42,065 nt of DNA from the NCBI GenBank assembly GCA_031549925.1, contig JAVBPA010000098.1, forward strand, positions 1-42,065. The letters run 5' to 3'. A program made the translations under genes and the position numbers. The notes beneath the pieces were generated by a model that saw only the letters and a list, made by a program, of their open reading frames with translations, ran no database searches and had not been told where the DNA came from. This DNA is from JAVBPA01 sp031549925. Lineage in GTDB: Bacteria > Bacillota > Clostridia > Oscillospirales > CAG-272. Below are positions 1 to 8,823 of the stretch, piece by piece; the first letter of the stretch is position 1, and the number at the start of each line of letters is the position of its first letter.

Positions 1-21
1 GGGTTCGCATTTACCAAAAAT

Positions 22-113
22 TGGCGGAGAGAGAGGGATTCGAACCCTCGGTCGGGATTAACCGAACACACGATTTCCAGTCGTGCGCCTTAGACCAGCT
101 CAGCCATCTCTCC
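22..113 (-). tRNA. tRNA-Ser (anticodon GGA), CCA encoded
   Basis: Read on the minus strand, the acceptor arm GGAGAGA (107-113) pairs with TCTCTCC (26-32). The discriminator is G (25) and CCA is encoded (22-24). The anticodon loop CTGGAAA gives anticodon GGA, which reads UCC/UCU serine codons. A long variable arm and the TTCGAAT T-loop fit class II tRNA-Ser. A strong sigma-A promoter lies just upstream at 141-170. Confidence 0.97.
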
Positions 114-140
114 GGATGTATGTTTTGCTCAACGCTAAGC

Positions 141-170
141 ATTATATCATAGTTTTACTATAGTTGTCAA
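141..170 (-). promoter_or_regulatory. sigma-A promoter of tRNA-Ser
   Basis: On the minus strand a consensus -35 TTGACA (165-170) and a consensus -10 TATAAT (141-146) are separated by 18 bases. They lie about 28 bases upstream of the tRNA 5' end, as expected for a stable-RNA promoter. Confidence 0.85.
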
Positions 171-217
171 TATAATTTTTTAATACTGATAAAATAATAT
201 TTATATAATAAAATATC

Positions 218-246
218 TTGTATTTTCCTTATATATTTAGTATATT
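218..246 (+). promoter_or_regulatory. putative sigma-A promoter of the GH116-like gene
   Basis: TTGTAT (218-223), a 17-base spacer and TATATT (241-246) lie 36 bases before the start codon at 283. The region is very AT-rich, so a chance match is possible. A GGAG ribosome site sits at 270-273. Confidence 0.4.
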
Positions 247-282
247 ATATTTATCATTTTTTATTGTACGGAGTTAAATATT

Positions 283-2694
283 ATGCAGCATAAAATTTAT
301 CAAGATGAGATGTCTTCGCAAATAGGATTTCCTATGGGCGGAATAGGTGCGGGAATGATTTGTCTCGGAGGGAATGGTATGCTCACTTCCGTTTCTATCG
401 ATAATCGTCCGCAGGTTTATTTTGAGCCTAATATCTTCGCGGCTATTCATACAAAAAAAACTTCGCGTGTTTTGGAGGGTCCTATTCCATGGTATAAAAT
501 ATTCGGTAACACTCAGGGCGCGGGGAACGGTTTGTCCGGTAAAAATTACGGATTAACCAGATTTTCAAACAGCTCTTTCAAATCGTATTTTCCTTTTGCG
601 GATGTTGAATTAATTGACGATAAAGTTCCTGTTAAATCGTCCGTTACAGGCTGGAGTCCTTTTATACCCTGCGATGCTGATAATTCTTCGCTTCCGGTTG
701 CTGCTCTTGAATATAAATTTGTAAACAACAGCGAAGAGATACAGGATATGGTTTTTTCATATCATGTAACAAACGACATATTAGCTTCTTCCGAACGCGG
801 GGAACGCCGTATTTATAAGCAAACAAAAAACGGTTTTATCGTTGAAAATATACTTCCGGAAGAAAGTAAAGGTATTAGAAAATGGTTTTCTGTAACATGC
901 GAAGAACTTGAATTAAACATTGACAACAAATGGCTTCGCAGCGGTTGGTGGGATCCGCTTACAGCGTTATGGCGTAATATTTCGGAAGGAAATGTTATAT
1001 CTAATGTTCCTTACCCGGAAAACGAAGATAACGGAATGGGAAGTTCACTATATGTTCCTTTTAAATTAAATCCCGGAGAATCTAAAATAATTGTAATTAA
1101 ATTATGCTGGTATGTTCCGAATTCACAATTGAAAATAGGTGAAATTGATAAAATCTGCGATTGCCCCGAGGGTATGTGCGATAACGCTTCGGAATTTTAT
1201 TCTCCTTGGTACAGCAGCATATTCGGATGTATTGATGAAGTAAATAATTATTTTACTAAAAACTATATCTTTTTAAGAGATGAATCTAAAAAGTTTTCTG
1301 ATACATTTTATAGCATGACTATTCCGGATAGTATTATAGAAGCGGTGGCAGCTAATTTATCTATTTTAAAATCACCTACTGTATTGCGTCAGAATGACGG
1401 TAAATTATGGGCTTGGGAAGGCTGCTGCGATAACAACGGATGCTGTCACGGAAGCTGTACCCATGTTTGGAATTATGCTTTCGCTTTGTCAAGTCTTTTT
1501 CCTTCGCTTGAACGTTCGCTCAGAGAAACAGAATTCTTTATATCACAAAACAACGAAGGTCATCAAACTTTCCGCAGTAATATACCTATAACTCCTGCAA
1601 TACATAATTTTCATGCGGCTTCCGACGGACAACTCGGCGGAATTATGAAAGCTTACCGCGAATGGAAAACATACGGAGATACAATGTGGCTGAGAAAAAT
1701 ATTTAAACGTATGTGCGAAAGTATAGATTATTGTATTAAAACGTGGGATCCGGACGAAATAGGTGTTTTAATAGAGCCTCATCATAACACATATGATATA
1801 GAATTTTGGGGTCCTGACGGTATGTGTACTTCATTCTATTTAGGTGCGTTGCGTGCTATGTATTTGATTTGTGATGAAATTGGATATAGCGGTGAAAAAT
1901 ATAAAAGAATTTATGAAGCCGGACGCAAATATTGTGAAACAGAATTATGGAACGGCGAGTATTTTTATCAAAAGGTTATGCTTGAAGGTTTACACGCTTC
2001 ATCAGAGCTGGCGTTGAGGGGAGTTCCCGCGGAAACAGCAGAAGTAATTAAAAAAGAAGGTCCGCGTTATCAATACGGAACAGGATGCATATCTGATGGA
2101 GTAATCGGTTGCTGGATGGCTAAAATGTGCGGTCTCGGTGATATATTAGATCCCGAAAAAGTAAAATCACATTTGCTTTGCGTGTATAAATACAATTTTA
2201 GAAAAAGTTTATCCGAACACAGCAATCCTCAGCGTCCGGCTTTTGCAATGAGAGATGAAGCAGGTTTGCTCTTATGTTCATGGCCTCACGGTTCAATGCC
2301 GACTTTACCTTTTCCTTACAGCAATGAAGTTTGGACAGGAATCGAGTATCAAGTAGCAGCACATCTCGCTTCATACGGATTTTATAAAGAATGTACTGAT
2401 ATTGTAGAGGGTGCAAGAAACCGTTATGATGGCTATAAACGCAATCCATATAATGAAATTGAATGCGGTCACTGGTATGCAAGAGCTATGGCAAGTTATT
2501 CATTGCTTTGCGGTATGACTGGAGTTAGGTATGACGCTGTTTGCAAAACTTTATTTGTCAAAGAAGACATTGAAAATTTTGTGGTGTTTATTTCAACTGA
2601 TAAAGGTTACGGAACGGTTAATAAAAAGGGAAGTGAAGTTAAAATAAATATTGTTTCCGGAATAATCGAAGTTAGTAATATAATTATGATATAA
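283..2694 (+). CDS. GH116-like glycoside hydrolase (DUF608 family)
   Basis: The protein of 803 aa resembles GH116 beta-glucosidases/glucosylceramidases (GBA2 family) and has the usual length of bacterial members. An N-terminal beta-sandwich domain carries the GGIGAG motif (19-24) and is followed by an (alpha/alpha)6 catalytic barrel. NTYDIEF places a likely acid/base Asp at D505, equivalent to the TYD motif of GBA2. The C-terminal IECG.WYARAMASY motif (about 726-739) is a family hallmark. The segment that holds the nucleophile Glu in GBA2 aligns here with GSCTHVWNY (390-398), a variant seen in a DUF608 subgroup, so the mechanism or substrate may differ. There is no signal peptide, so it is probably cytosolic. 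It appears monocistronic, with its own promoter and a bidirectional terminator (2742-2805) downstream. Family membership is firm; substrate is unknown. Confidence 0.85.
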   Translation: MQHKIYQDEMSSQIGFPMGGIGAGMICLGGNGMLTSVSIDNRPQVYFEPNIFAAIHTKKTSRVLEGPIPWYKIFGNTQGAGNGLSGKNYGLTRFSNSSFKSYFPFADVELIDDKVPVKSSVTGWSPFIPCDADNSSLPVAALEYKFVNNSEEIQDMVFSYHVTNDILASSERGERRIYKQTKNGFIVENILPEESKGIRKWFSVTCEELELNIDNKWLRSGWWDPLTALWRNISEGNVISNVPYPENEDNGMGSSLYVPFKLNPGESKIIVIKLCWYVPNSQLKIGEIDKICDCPEGMCDNASEFYSPWYSSIFGCIDEVNNYFTKNYIFLRDESKKFSDTFYSMTIPDSIIEAVAANLSILKSPTVLRQNDGKLWAWEGCCDNNGCCHGSCTHVWNYAFALSSLFPSLERSLRETEFFISQNNEGHQTFRSNIPITPAIHNFHAASDGQLGGIMKAYREWKTYGDTMWLRKIFKRMCESIDYCIKTWDPDEIGVLIEPHHNTYDIEFWGPDGMCTSFYLGALRAMYLICDEIGYSGEKYKRIYEAGRKYCETELWNGEYFYQKVMLEGLHASSELALRGVPAETAEVIKKEGPRYQYGTGCISDGVIGCWMAKMCGLGDILDPEKVKSHLLCVYKYNFRKSLSEHSNPQRPAFAMRDEAGLLLCSWPHGSMPTLPFPYSNEVWTGIEYQVAAHLASYGFYKECTDIVEGARNRYDGYKRNPYNEIECGHWYARAMASYSLLCGMTGVRYDAVCKTLFVKEDIENFVVFISTDKGYGTVNKKGSEVKINIVSGIIEVSNIIMI

Positions 2695-2741
2695 TTTAAA
2701 ATAAATTCCGCGAAAATTTTTAAGCATTTCAAGAGAATATA

Positions 2742-2805
2742 AAAAAACTCGAAAGCAATTTATATATTTTTATATATAAACAAAATTTGCAAACGAGTTT
2801 TTTAT
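2742..2805. terminator. bidirectional terminator between convergent glycosidase genes
   Basis: The arms ACTCGAAAGCAA and TTGCAAACGAGT form a long hairpin. An A-run lies on its left and a T-run on its right, so it can terminate both the plus-strand GH116-like gene and the minus-strand GH36-like gene. Confidence 0.75.
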
Positions 2806-2831
2806 TTTTTAATTTAATATAAATTTAAAAT

Positions 2832-4799
2832 TTAATATTTGTAAAACCAAACTACACCCGAACGCGGAGGAATTGAAACTTCAAAACCATCTCTTAAACC
2901 ATAAGAATTATAATTTAATATAATTCCGGTTTCCATATTTTCAAATTCGAATTTTTCAGCTTCTTCTCCGATGAATATTTTTGTTTTAAATATATTCGTT
3001 TCTGTTTTTGTATTGCGTATTATTTGAATAAATCCTATCTTTTTTTGGGAATCATTAAATTGGAAGGCATACCAGTCGGCAGGATCTTTTTTACATTCGG
3101 TCAGAGGGTAATAATCACCGCTTAGCATTATTTCAGCCGCTTTGCGCCATATCGGATCAAATCTTTTTGCCAAATCAAATTGCTCGGAAACAGCGTTATG
3201 TTCAATCATCGATGTTACGGCGGGAGTAAGCGCGTTATGATAAGCAAATAAATCTACCGGTTTCCCTCCGTTTATATAATCGCCGTTTTCGTTATCCCAG
3301 TTCATTGTATGAGCACGGAAATACGGTACCCATTCAAAATGAAAACGGTGTTGTTTTTGTTTTATCGGATGTTCACCATAGCCTACATCTGTATAATGCA
3401 GCGGAACGGCACGGCGCAATGTTTCCATTTCATTGCGTCTGCCCCCTGAAGCGCATGAATCAATCCATAAATTCGGATTTCTAAATAAAAGTTCATCCCA
3501 GTAATGAAGATATCCTGAAACATGAGCATTTTCTATAGCTCCTATACGGCAGGATTCTTCGTTGTATTCCCAAATATCAAGAGGATTAAAATTAAAATCT
3601 TGTCTGTATATACGCACATGATAACGTTTTATTAAATTGTCAATATGATCAATAAGCCATTCGCAGCAATCGGGATTACCTAGATTTAATAATCTGTCGC
3701 CTTTGTCTTCTTCGCCTTTTTTTAAACACCAATCCGGATATTTTAAATCTATTTCTGTCCCGATTCTTACCCTCTCCGGTTCGAACCATAAAAGAAGCTG
3801 TATATCATTATCATCACATTTCTGTCCTACCGGATCAAGACCGTTCGGAAAATGCTTTTCGTTGTGTATCCAAGTACCGGTATGCGGCCAGTCAAAATCA
3901 CATGGATACCATCCCGCGTCAATCCACCAGATATCAGGTTTATATCCTGCATTTATATAATTATCGATTCCGGAAATTTGATTTTCTTCCGTAGCTCCTG
4001 TAAATTCCGGTTTATTATCAGCCAGATAAGTATGAAGACAAAGTTTCGGAGGCAAAGGGATACCATGTTCACGCGGAAGAATATGTGCCAGATACCATTT
4101 ACGCCATAAATTACGCCCATGATCTTCACCGCCCGTATAACACATAAAATTAACACGGGGAGTTCGGATACATTCATCCGGAAGCAAATACATATTACAG
4201 CGTTTTTGCCCAAGTTTATAACGAACTCCGTCATTTTCCGCCGAAACAGATACTTCCCATAAAGCAGGCCATCCTATACCTATCCTGAAACACCAATCGT
4301 CAAAAGTTATTTTCATAAAAGGTGAAGCTCCGTTGCAAGGAGTTCCGTCTAGCGGATGAATAGTTATTTCGTTTCCTTTTATATTTTCATCCCAAAACTC
4401 ATATCCCAGAGGGTTGCAGGTATCACCGTTGCCGTGACATAAAACAGGATTATTTCCTTTAAAATTATAATCTATAATTTTTATATCCGATATTATTTCA
4501 CTGTTTTTATCCGATGTATTTTTAAAATAAGCGACCCATTCCGTCACGGGAAAATCACGGTATTCTATATATTCCGCAATTATTATCAAACCATCATCAT
4601 TTTTTCCGCTTATAGTTGTTTTAGTTATGTTACTGTCGATAAATTCCCGTTTAACAGATGTTTTATAATTTTTAGGGATGCCGTAATGTTTTTTTTCTCT
4701 ATATACAAAAGATATAGGTATATTTTCCGGGCTTGTATACTGTGCAATTTTTGAAAGCAGATCCATGTCCTGTTTTAATAAATTATTGTATGAAGCCAC
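2832..4799 (-). CDS. GH36 alpha-galactosidase-like protein
   Basis: The protein has 655 aa, somewhat shorter than the roughly 720 aa of classical GH36. An N-terminal beta-sandwich is followed by a TIM barrel with WWIDAGW (291-297), LLWFEPER (336-343), YRQDFNF (nucleophile D401) and DSCASGGRRNE (447-457). GH36/melibiase enzymes release alpha-galactose from raffinose-type sugars or galactomannan by a retaining mechanism. The position that is normally the acid/base Asp of the SGGxRxD motif appears to be Glu (E457). The start is GTG with GGAGG five bases upstream. It follows glgA by 29 bases on the same strand and is probably co-transcribed with glgCDA. No signal peptide is present, so it would act on imported sugars. 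Substrate is inferred from the family only. Confidence 0.86.
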   Translation of the reverse strand: MASYNNLLKQDMDLLSKIAQYTSPENIPISFVYREKKHYGIPKNYKTSVKREFIDSNITKTTISGKNDDGLIIIAEYIEYRDFPVTEWVAYFKNTSDKNSEIISDIKIIDYNFKGNNPVLCHGNGDTCNPLGYEFWDENIKGNEITIHPLDGTPCNGASPFMKITFDDWCFRIGIGWPALWEVSVSAENDGVRYKLGQKRCNMYLLPDECIRTPRVNFMCYTGGEDHGRNLWRKWYLAHILPREHGIPLPPKLCLHTYLADNKPEFTGATEENQISGIDNYINAGYKPDIWWIDAGWYPCDFDWPHTGTWIHNEKHFPNGLDPVGQKCDDNDIQLLLWFEPERVRIGTEIDLKYPDWCLKKGEEDKGDRLLNLGNPDCCEWLIDHIDNLIKRYHVRIYRQDFNFNPLDIWEYNEESCRIGAIENAHVSGYLHYWDELLFRNPNLWIDSCASGGRRNEMETLRRAVPLHYTDVGYGEHPIKQKQHRFHFEWVPYFRAHTMNWDNENGDYINGGKPVDLFAYHNALTPAVTSMIEHNAVSEQFDLAKRFDPIWRKAAEIMLSGDYYPLTECKKDPADWYAFQFNDSQKKIGFIQIIRNTKTETNIFKTKIFIGEEAEKFEFENMETGIILNYNSYGLRDGFEVSIPPRSGVVWFYKY

Positions 4800-4828
4800 A
4801 AGGTCCTCCGAACAATATCATAAAAAAT

Positions 4829-6247
4829 TTATAAATTATTGTATAGCTCAATATATTCTTTTGCGGGAACATCCCAGGAAAAATCAATATTCATTATTTT
4901 TTTTGATAATTCTATCCATTTTTCGTTGCTGTATTTATATAAATCAATTGCCTGATAAATTGTATATAACATATCGTGAGCATTAAAATTTTTGAATGTA
5001 AATCCGTTTCCCTCACCTGATTTATTGTCGTAATAACGGATTGTATCGTAAAGTCCGCCGGTTTCGCGTACTATCGGAACAGTGCCGTACCTCGAAGCTA
5101 TCATTTGAGCAAGACCGCACGGTTCTGTCATGGAAGGCATTAAAAATATATCTGAACCCGCGTATATCTGCTTTGATAATTTTTTATCAAATCTTAATAT
5201 GGTACTTACTTTTAAAGGATATTTCGACATCAGCCAGGAAAAATAATTTTCGTAATCTTCTTCTCCGGTTCCGAGCATTACAAATTGTATATCAGAATAA
5301 AGCAATTCTTCAATAACACACCTGACAAGGTCAAGTCCTTTTAAATTTGTCAATCTCGTTATCATCGATATCATTGGAGAATCGGTTTGCGGAAGTCCTA
5401 AATAAGCCTGCAGTGTTTTTTTGTTTATGCTTTTATTTTCTATGTTGGTTGAATTGAATTGTTTGTAAATATCATTGTCGGACTCAGGATTATAATAATC
5501 GATATCAATACCATTTATTATTCCGGTAAATTTACCGCGTCTTAGATTTATTATATTGGAAAGACCTGCCGCACAAGGTTCATAGCATAATTCATCGGCA
5601 TAACATTTACTGACTGTTGTTAATTGGTCGCAGCACTCAATTGCACCTTTTGTCAAATTTATCATACCGTTATATTCTACAATTTGTGCGTCTTCTTTTT
5701 GCAAATCAAAAATATCATAAAGTGATTTCATATCATATGATCCCTGATAATTTATATTATGGATCGTATGGACTGATTTTATTTTTTTATATATATCTAT
5801 CAAATTGTATTTTCTGCGCAAATAAACGACGCTCAAAGCGGTTTGCCAATCGTTTGTATGCAATATATCCGGAACAAAATCTATAAAAGGCATTATATCA
5901 AGTATAGCACGCGAAAAGAAAGCGTATCTTTCGCCGTCATCAAAATTTCCGTACATGGATTCGCGGAAAAAATAGTATTCGTTATCAATAAAGTAAAATT
6001 GAACTCCATTATATTTTTGAGTGTATATACCGCAGTACTGTTCTCTCCAAGCTAAATTTACATTAATACTTCCTAAAAACTCCATATCCGCCCGGAAATC
6101 CTTGCGTATAGAATTATATAGAGGAATAACAACTCTTGCGTCAATATCTTTTTTTAATAAAGCGGAGGGAAGAGATCCTATAACATCCGCAAGCCCGCCT
6201 GTAGAAGCAAACGGTAAAGCTTCGGATGCAGCAAATAAAACTTTCAT
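4829..6247 (-). CDS. glgA: glycogen synthase GlgA
   Basis: This GT5 enzyme transfers glucose from ADP-glucose to the non-reducing end of an alpha-1,4-glucan. The protein has 472 aa, a normal length. The N-terminal motif KVLFAASEALPFASTGGLADV opens the GT-B fold. The lysine of the usual KTGGL motif (K15 in E. coli) is Ser here (S15). The C-terminal half carries the MPSMTEPCGLAQM segment with the conserved E-x7-E donor site and RETGGL. Its start overlaps the glgD stop by four bases (ATGA), which indicates translational coupling in glgC-glgD-glgA. Confidence 0.96.
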   Translation of the reverse strand: MKVLFAASEALPFASTGGLADVIGSLPSALLKKDIDARVVIPLYNSIRKDFRADMEFLGSINVNLAWREQYCGIYTQKYNGVQFYFIDNEYYFFRESMYGNFDDGERYAFFSRAILDIMPFIDFVPDILHTNDWQTALSVVYLRRKYNLIDIYKKIKSVHTIHNINYQGSYDMKSLYDIFDLQKEDAQIVEYNGMINLTKGAIECCDQLTTVSKCYADELCYEPCAAGLSNIINLRRGKFTGIINGIDIDYYNPESDNDIYKQFNSTNIENKSINKKTLQAYLGLPQTDSPMISMITRLTNLKGLDLVRCVIEELLYSDIQFVMLGTGEEDYENYFSWLMSKYPLKVSTILRFDKKLSKQIYAGSDIFLMPSMTEPCGLAQMIASRYGTVPIVRETGGLYDTIRYYDNKSGEGNGFTFKNFNAHDMLYTIYQAIDLYKYSNEKWIELSKKIMNIDFSWDVPAKEYIELYNNL

Positions 6248-7380
6248 AAATCTTCCTTTTTATTAATATAATAAGGTAATTTTTCGCATCCCGCAAGATT
6301 TTTTACATTTCGGATTGTTACATTTTTGTCTGTAACTACATAATCCAAGCTAATATTGTCATCAATAAAAGTATCCTGGAATAGAATGGAATTTTTTACC
6401 ACCGCGTTTTTTCCTATTTTAACTCCGCGGAATAATATCGAATTTTCAACCCGTCCGTAAATTGTACATCCGTCAGCTATTAAAGAATTATCCGGATTTG
6501 CTCCGTCTCCGTAATATGTTGGCGGAGAATTTCGCACTTTGGTTAATATAGGGCGGTGCGGAATATTAAACAATGCGCTTCTGTTTGCCGGATTATTTAT
6601 TAAATCCATATTATATTTAAAATATTCAGAAAAAGAACTCATATAAGCGAGATATCCGTCATAATGATATACTCTCAAATTTAAATTATTAATATTACGC
6701 ATTAAAACATCATGTGTAAAACTTCTGAAATTATGCGCTATTGCATTAGAAATTAAATTATTTAAAAGTTTCGTTGACATTACAAACATATCGACACTGA
6801 CATCGTGTTCACCGGTATAATTAATAGGATTAACTGCGATATCGGTTATTTTATTGTTGCTGTCAGATTTTATTGCGGTTTTATATTTTGCTATATTTCC
6901 GTTCATATCCATTTTATGCACAACTATTGTAATATCGGTTTCATTCTTTATATGGTCATTAATGATATCGTTTATATCTACATTGCAAATAGCATCGCAA
7001 TCTGCCAGCACCACATATTGTTCCGGTATATTTGAAATAGAAAAATGCACATTTAAAAGCGCTTCCAGGCGTGTAGTATAAATCTCATTGGAATTTGTAT
7101 TGGCATATGCCGTTATGTTTGGAGGTAATATTTTTAATCCGCCGCTTCTTCTGGCAAGATCCCAATCTTTTCCCGATCCTATATGATCCATCAATGAATG
7201 ATAGTTATAATGAGCTATTACATTTATATTTGTTATACCGGCATTAACCATATTAGAAAGAGGGAAATCGATAAAACGGTATCTGCAGGCGAACGGTATT
7301 GAAGCTGTAGTACGTATTTTTGTCAATTCTAATATGTTTCTGTCATGTAAATTGGAAAAAATTATACCTGCTGCGTTCAT
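6244..7380 (-). CDS. glgD: GlgD, second subunit of ADP-glucose pyrophosphorylase
   Basis: The protein of 378 aa is homologous to GlgC, with a nucleotidyltransferase domain and a C-terminal left-handed beta-helix of hexapeptide repeats (about 275-360). It lacks the glycine-rich AGGxGxRL loop found in GlgC; the N-terminus reads GIIFSNLHDRN instead. This is the known Firmicutes GlgD pattern, in which GlgD pairs with GlgC to form an active or better regulated heterotetramer. It overlaps glgC at its start and glgA at its end, four bases each, so all three are coupled. It is probably regulatory rather than catalytic alone, by analogy with characterised GlgCD enzymes. Confidence 0.94.
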   Translation of the reverse strand: MNAAGIIFSNLHDRNILELTKIRTTASIPFACRYRFIDFPLSNMVNAGITNINVIAHYNYHSLMDHIGSGKDWDLARRSGGLKILPPNITAYANTNSNEIYTTRLEALLNVHFSISNIPEQYVVLADCDAICNVDINDIINDHIKNETDITIVVHKMDMNGNIAKYKTAIKSDSNNKITDIAVNPINYTGEHDVSVDMFVMSTKLLNNLISNAIAHNFRSFTHDVLMRNINNLNLRVYHYDGYLAYMSSFSEYFKYNMDLINNPANRSALFNIPHRPILTKVRNSPPTYYGDGANPDNSLIADGCTIYGRVENSILFRGVKIGKNAVVKNSILFQDTFIDDNISLDYVVTDKNVTIRNVKNLAGCEKLPYYINKKEDL

Positions 7381-8609
7381 TTTATTACATCTCCTTCTTT
7401 AATATCTGATAAATTTTTTGTGTTGATCATTTTTCCGTCTTCTATAATACATTCATTCGGGATACTGATTTCGCTTCCCACAACGGTAACACCTGCCGAT
7501 AATTTTTTCGGCAGTCCTATTTTTACTTTGTTTCCGATAACAACGTCTGAATCAATTATACTGTAATTTATTTCGCTGTCATAACCGATAGTAGTACCGT
7601 TCATTATAATAGAATCGGTGATTGAAGCGCCTGCTAAAACCGTTACTGTATTGAACAGTATTGAATTTTCCACTTTGCCGTATATTATACATCCCTCAGT
7701 TATAATAGAATTTTTTATAGATGCGCTGTTCCCGATGAAATGCGGAGGAAGAGCATAATTTCTGGAATAAATTCTCCAGCTTCTGTCGTGTAAGTTAAAT
7801 ACAGGATTATCTCCGAGCAAGTCCATGTTCGCACTCCAAAGACTGTCGATTGTACCCACATCTTTCCAGTATCCTTCAAAGGGATAAGCATACATTCCCT
7901 CACCGGCATTAAGCATAGCAGGGATTATATTTTTACCGAAATCGTTTGATGAATTTTCGTCTTCTTCATCAGCTTTTAAATAATTTTCAAGCTTTTCTTT
8001 CTTAAATATATATATTCCCATAGATGCTTTGTTGCTTTTAGGTTTTTTAGGTTTTTCTTCGAATTCATCAATTTTTCCGCTTCCGTCAGAAGATAAATTC
8101 ATTATTCCGAAACGGCTTGCCTCAGAAAGAGGAACATCAATTACCGCTATCGTACAATCCGCTTTTTTTTCTTTATGATATTCAAGCATTTTATCGTAAT
8201 TCATTTTGTATATATGATCACCTGATAAAATTAAAACGTATTCGGGATCATAAATATCAATAAATTGAATGTTTTGATAAATAGCATTTGCCGTTCCTTT
8301 ATACCAATCGGCTTGCTTCATTCCTTGGTAAGGAGGTAAAATGGTAATACCGCCGTTAACACGGTCGAGATCCCAAGCCTGCCCGTTATCTATGTATTCA
8401 TTTAATTGCAAAGGCTGGTATTGAGTCAAAACTCCTACTGTGTCTATTCCGGAGTTTATACAGTTTGACAAGGTAAAATCAATTATACGATATTTACCTC
8501 CGAAAGGAACAGCCGGTTTCGCGTTTTTTTCGGTTAAAGCATATAATCTGCTGCCTTGACCGCCTGCCAACAGCATGGCAATACATTCTTTTTTTACTCT
8601 TTTATACAT
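7377..8609 (-). CDS. glgC: glucose-1-phosphate adenylyltransferase GlgC
   Basis: GlgC makes ADP-glucose from glucose-1-phosphate and ATP, the committed step of glycogen synthesis. The 410-aa protein carries AGGQGSRL (15-22), the PAVPFGGKYRIIDF segment, SGDHIYKMNY, FEEKP and ASMGIYIF, then a C-terminal beta-helix. I chose the ATG at 8609 because AAGGAG lies seven bases upstream and homologues begin just before this loop. An in-frame ATG at 8690 would add 27 residues with no family resemblance. It is first in glgC-glgD-glgA. The leader (8610-8793) shows no convincing consensus promoter, although one must lie there or further up. Confidence 0.96.
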   Translation of the reverse strand: MYKRVKKECIAMLLAGGQGSRLYALTEKNAKPAVPFGGKYRIIDFTLSNCINSGIDTVGVLTQYQPLQLNEYIDNGQAWDLDRVNGGITILPPYQGMKQADWYKGTANAIYQNIQFIDIYDPEYVLILSGDHIYKMNYDKMLEYHKEKKADCTIAVIDVPLSEASRFGIMNLSSDGSGKIDEFEEKPKKPKSNKASMGIYIFKKEKLENYLKADEEDENSSNDFGKNIIPAMLNAGEGMYAYPFEGYWKDVGTIDSLWSANMDLLGDNPVFNLHDRSWRIYSRNYALPPHFIGNSASIKNSIITEGCIIYGKVENSILFNTVTVLAGASITDSIIMNGTTIGYDSEINYSIIDSDVVIGNKVKIGLPKKLSAGVTVVGSEISIPNECIIEDGKMINTKNLSDIKEGDVIK

Positions 8610-8793
8610 AAAAACACTCCTTAAATATATTTGAAAATGTTTTTTACAATTTACCCGATTTTTATTTATATAATATATGCAGCAGAACAATTTGATTTAA
8701 ATCTTTGCAAATTTTTTATATAACCAACAGTAAAAAATAACAGCTTGAATACATAAATAAACGATTTTAATTATATAAAATATTTTATAATAA

Positions 8794-8815
8794 ATGCCTC
8801 TTTATAAAGAGGCAT
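8794..8815 (-). terminator. terminator-like perfect palindrome after the GH106-like gene
   Basis: This is an 11+11 base perfect inverted repeat (ATGCCTCTTTA/TAAAGAGGCAT) just beyond the stop codon at 8824. On the minus strand it is followed by TTTATTATA, a weak U-tract. It separates the GH106-like gene from glgC. Confidence 0.6.
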
Positions 8816-8823
8816 ATTTTCCA

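Noticed and set aside
8610..8690. Upstream in-frame ATG extending glgC by 27 residues
   Set aside because: No ribosome site, no similarity to GlgC N-termini, while the ATG at 8609 has AAGGAG at good spacing.
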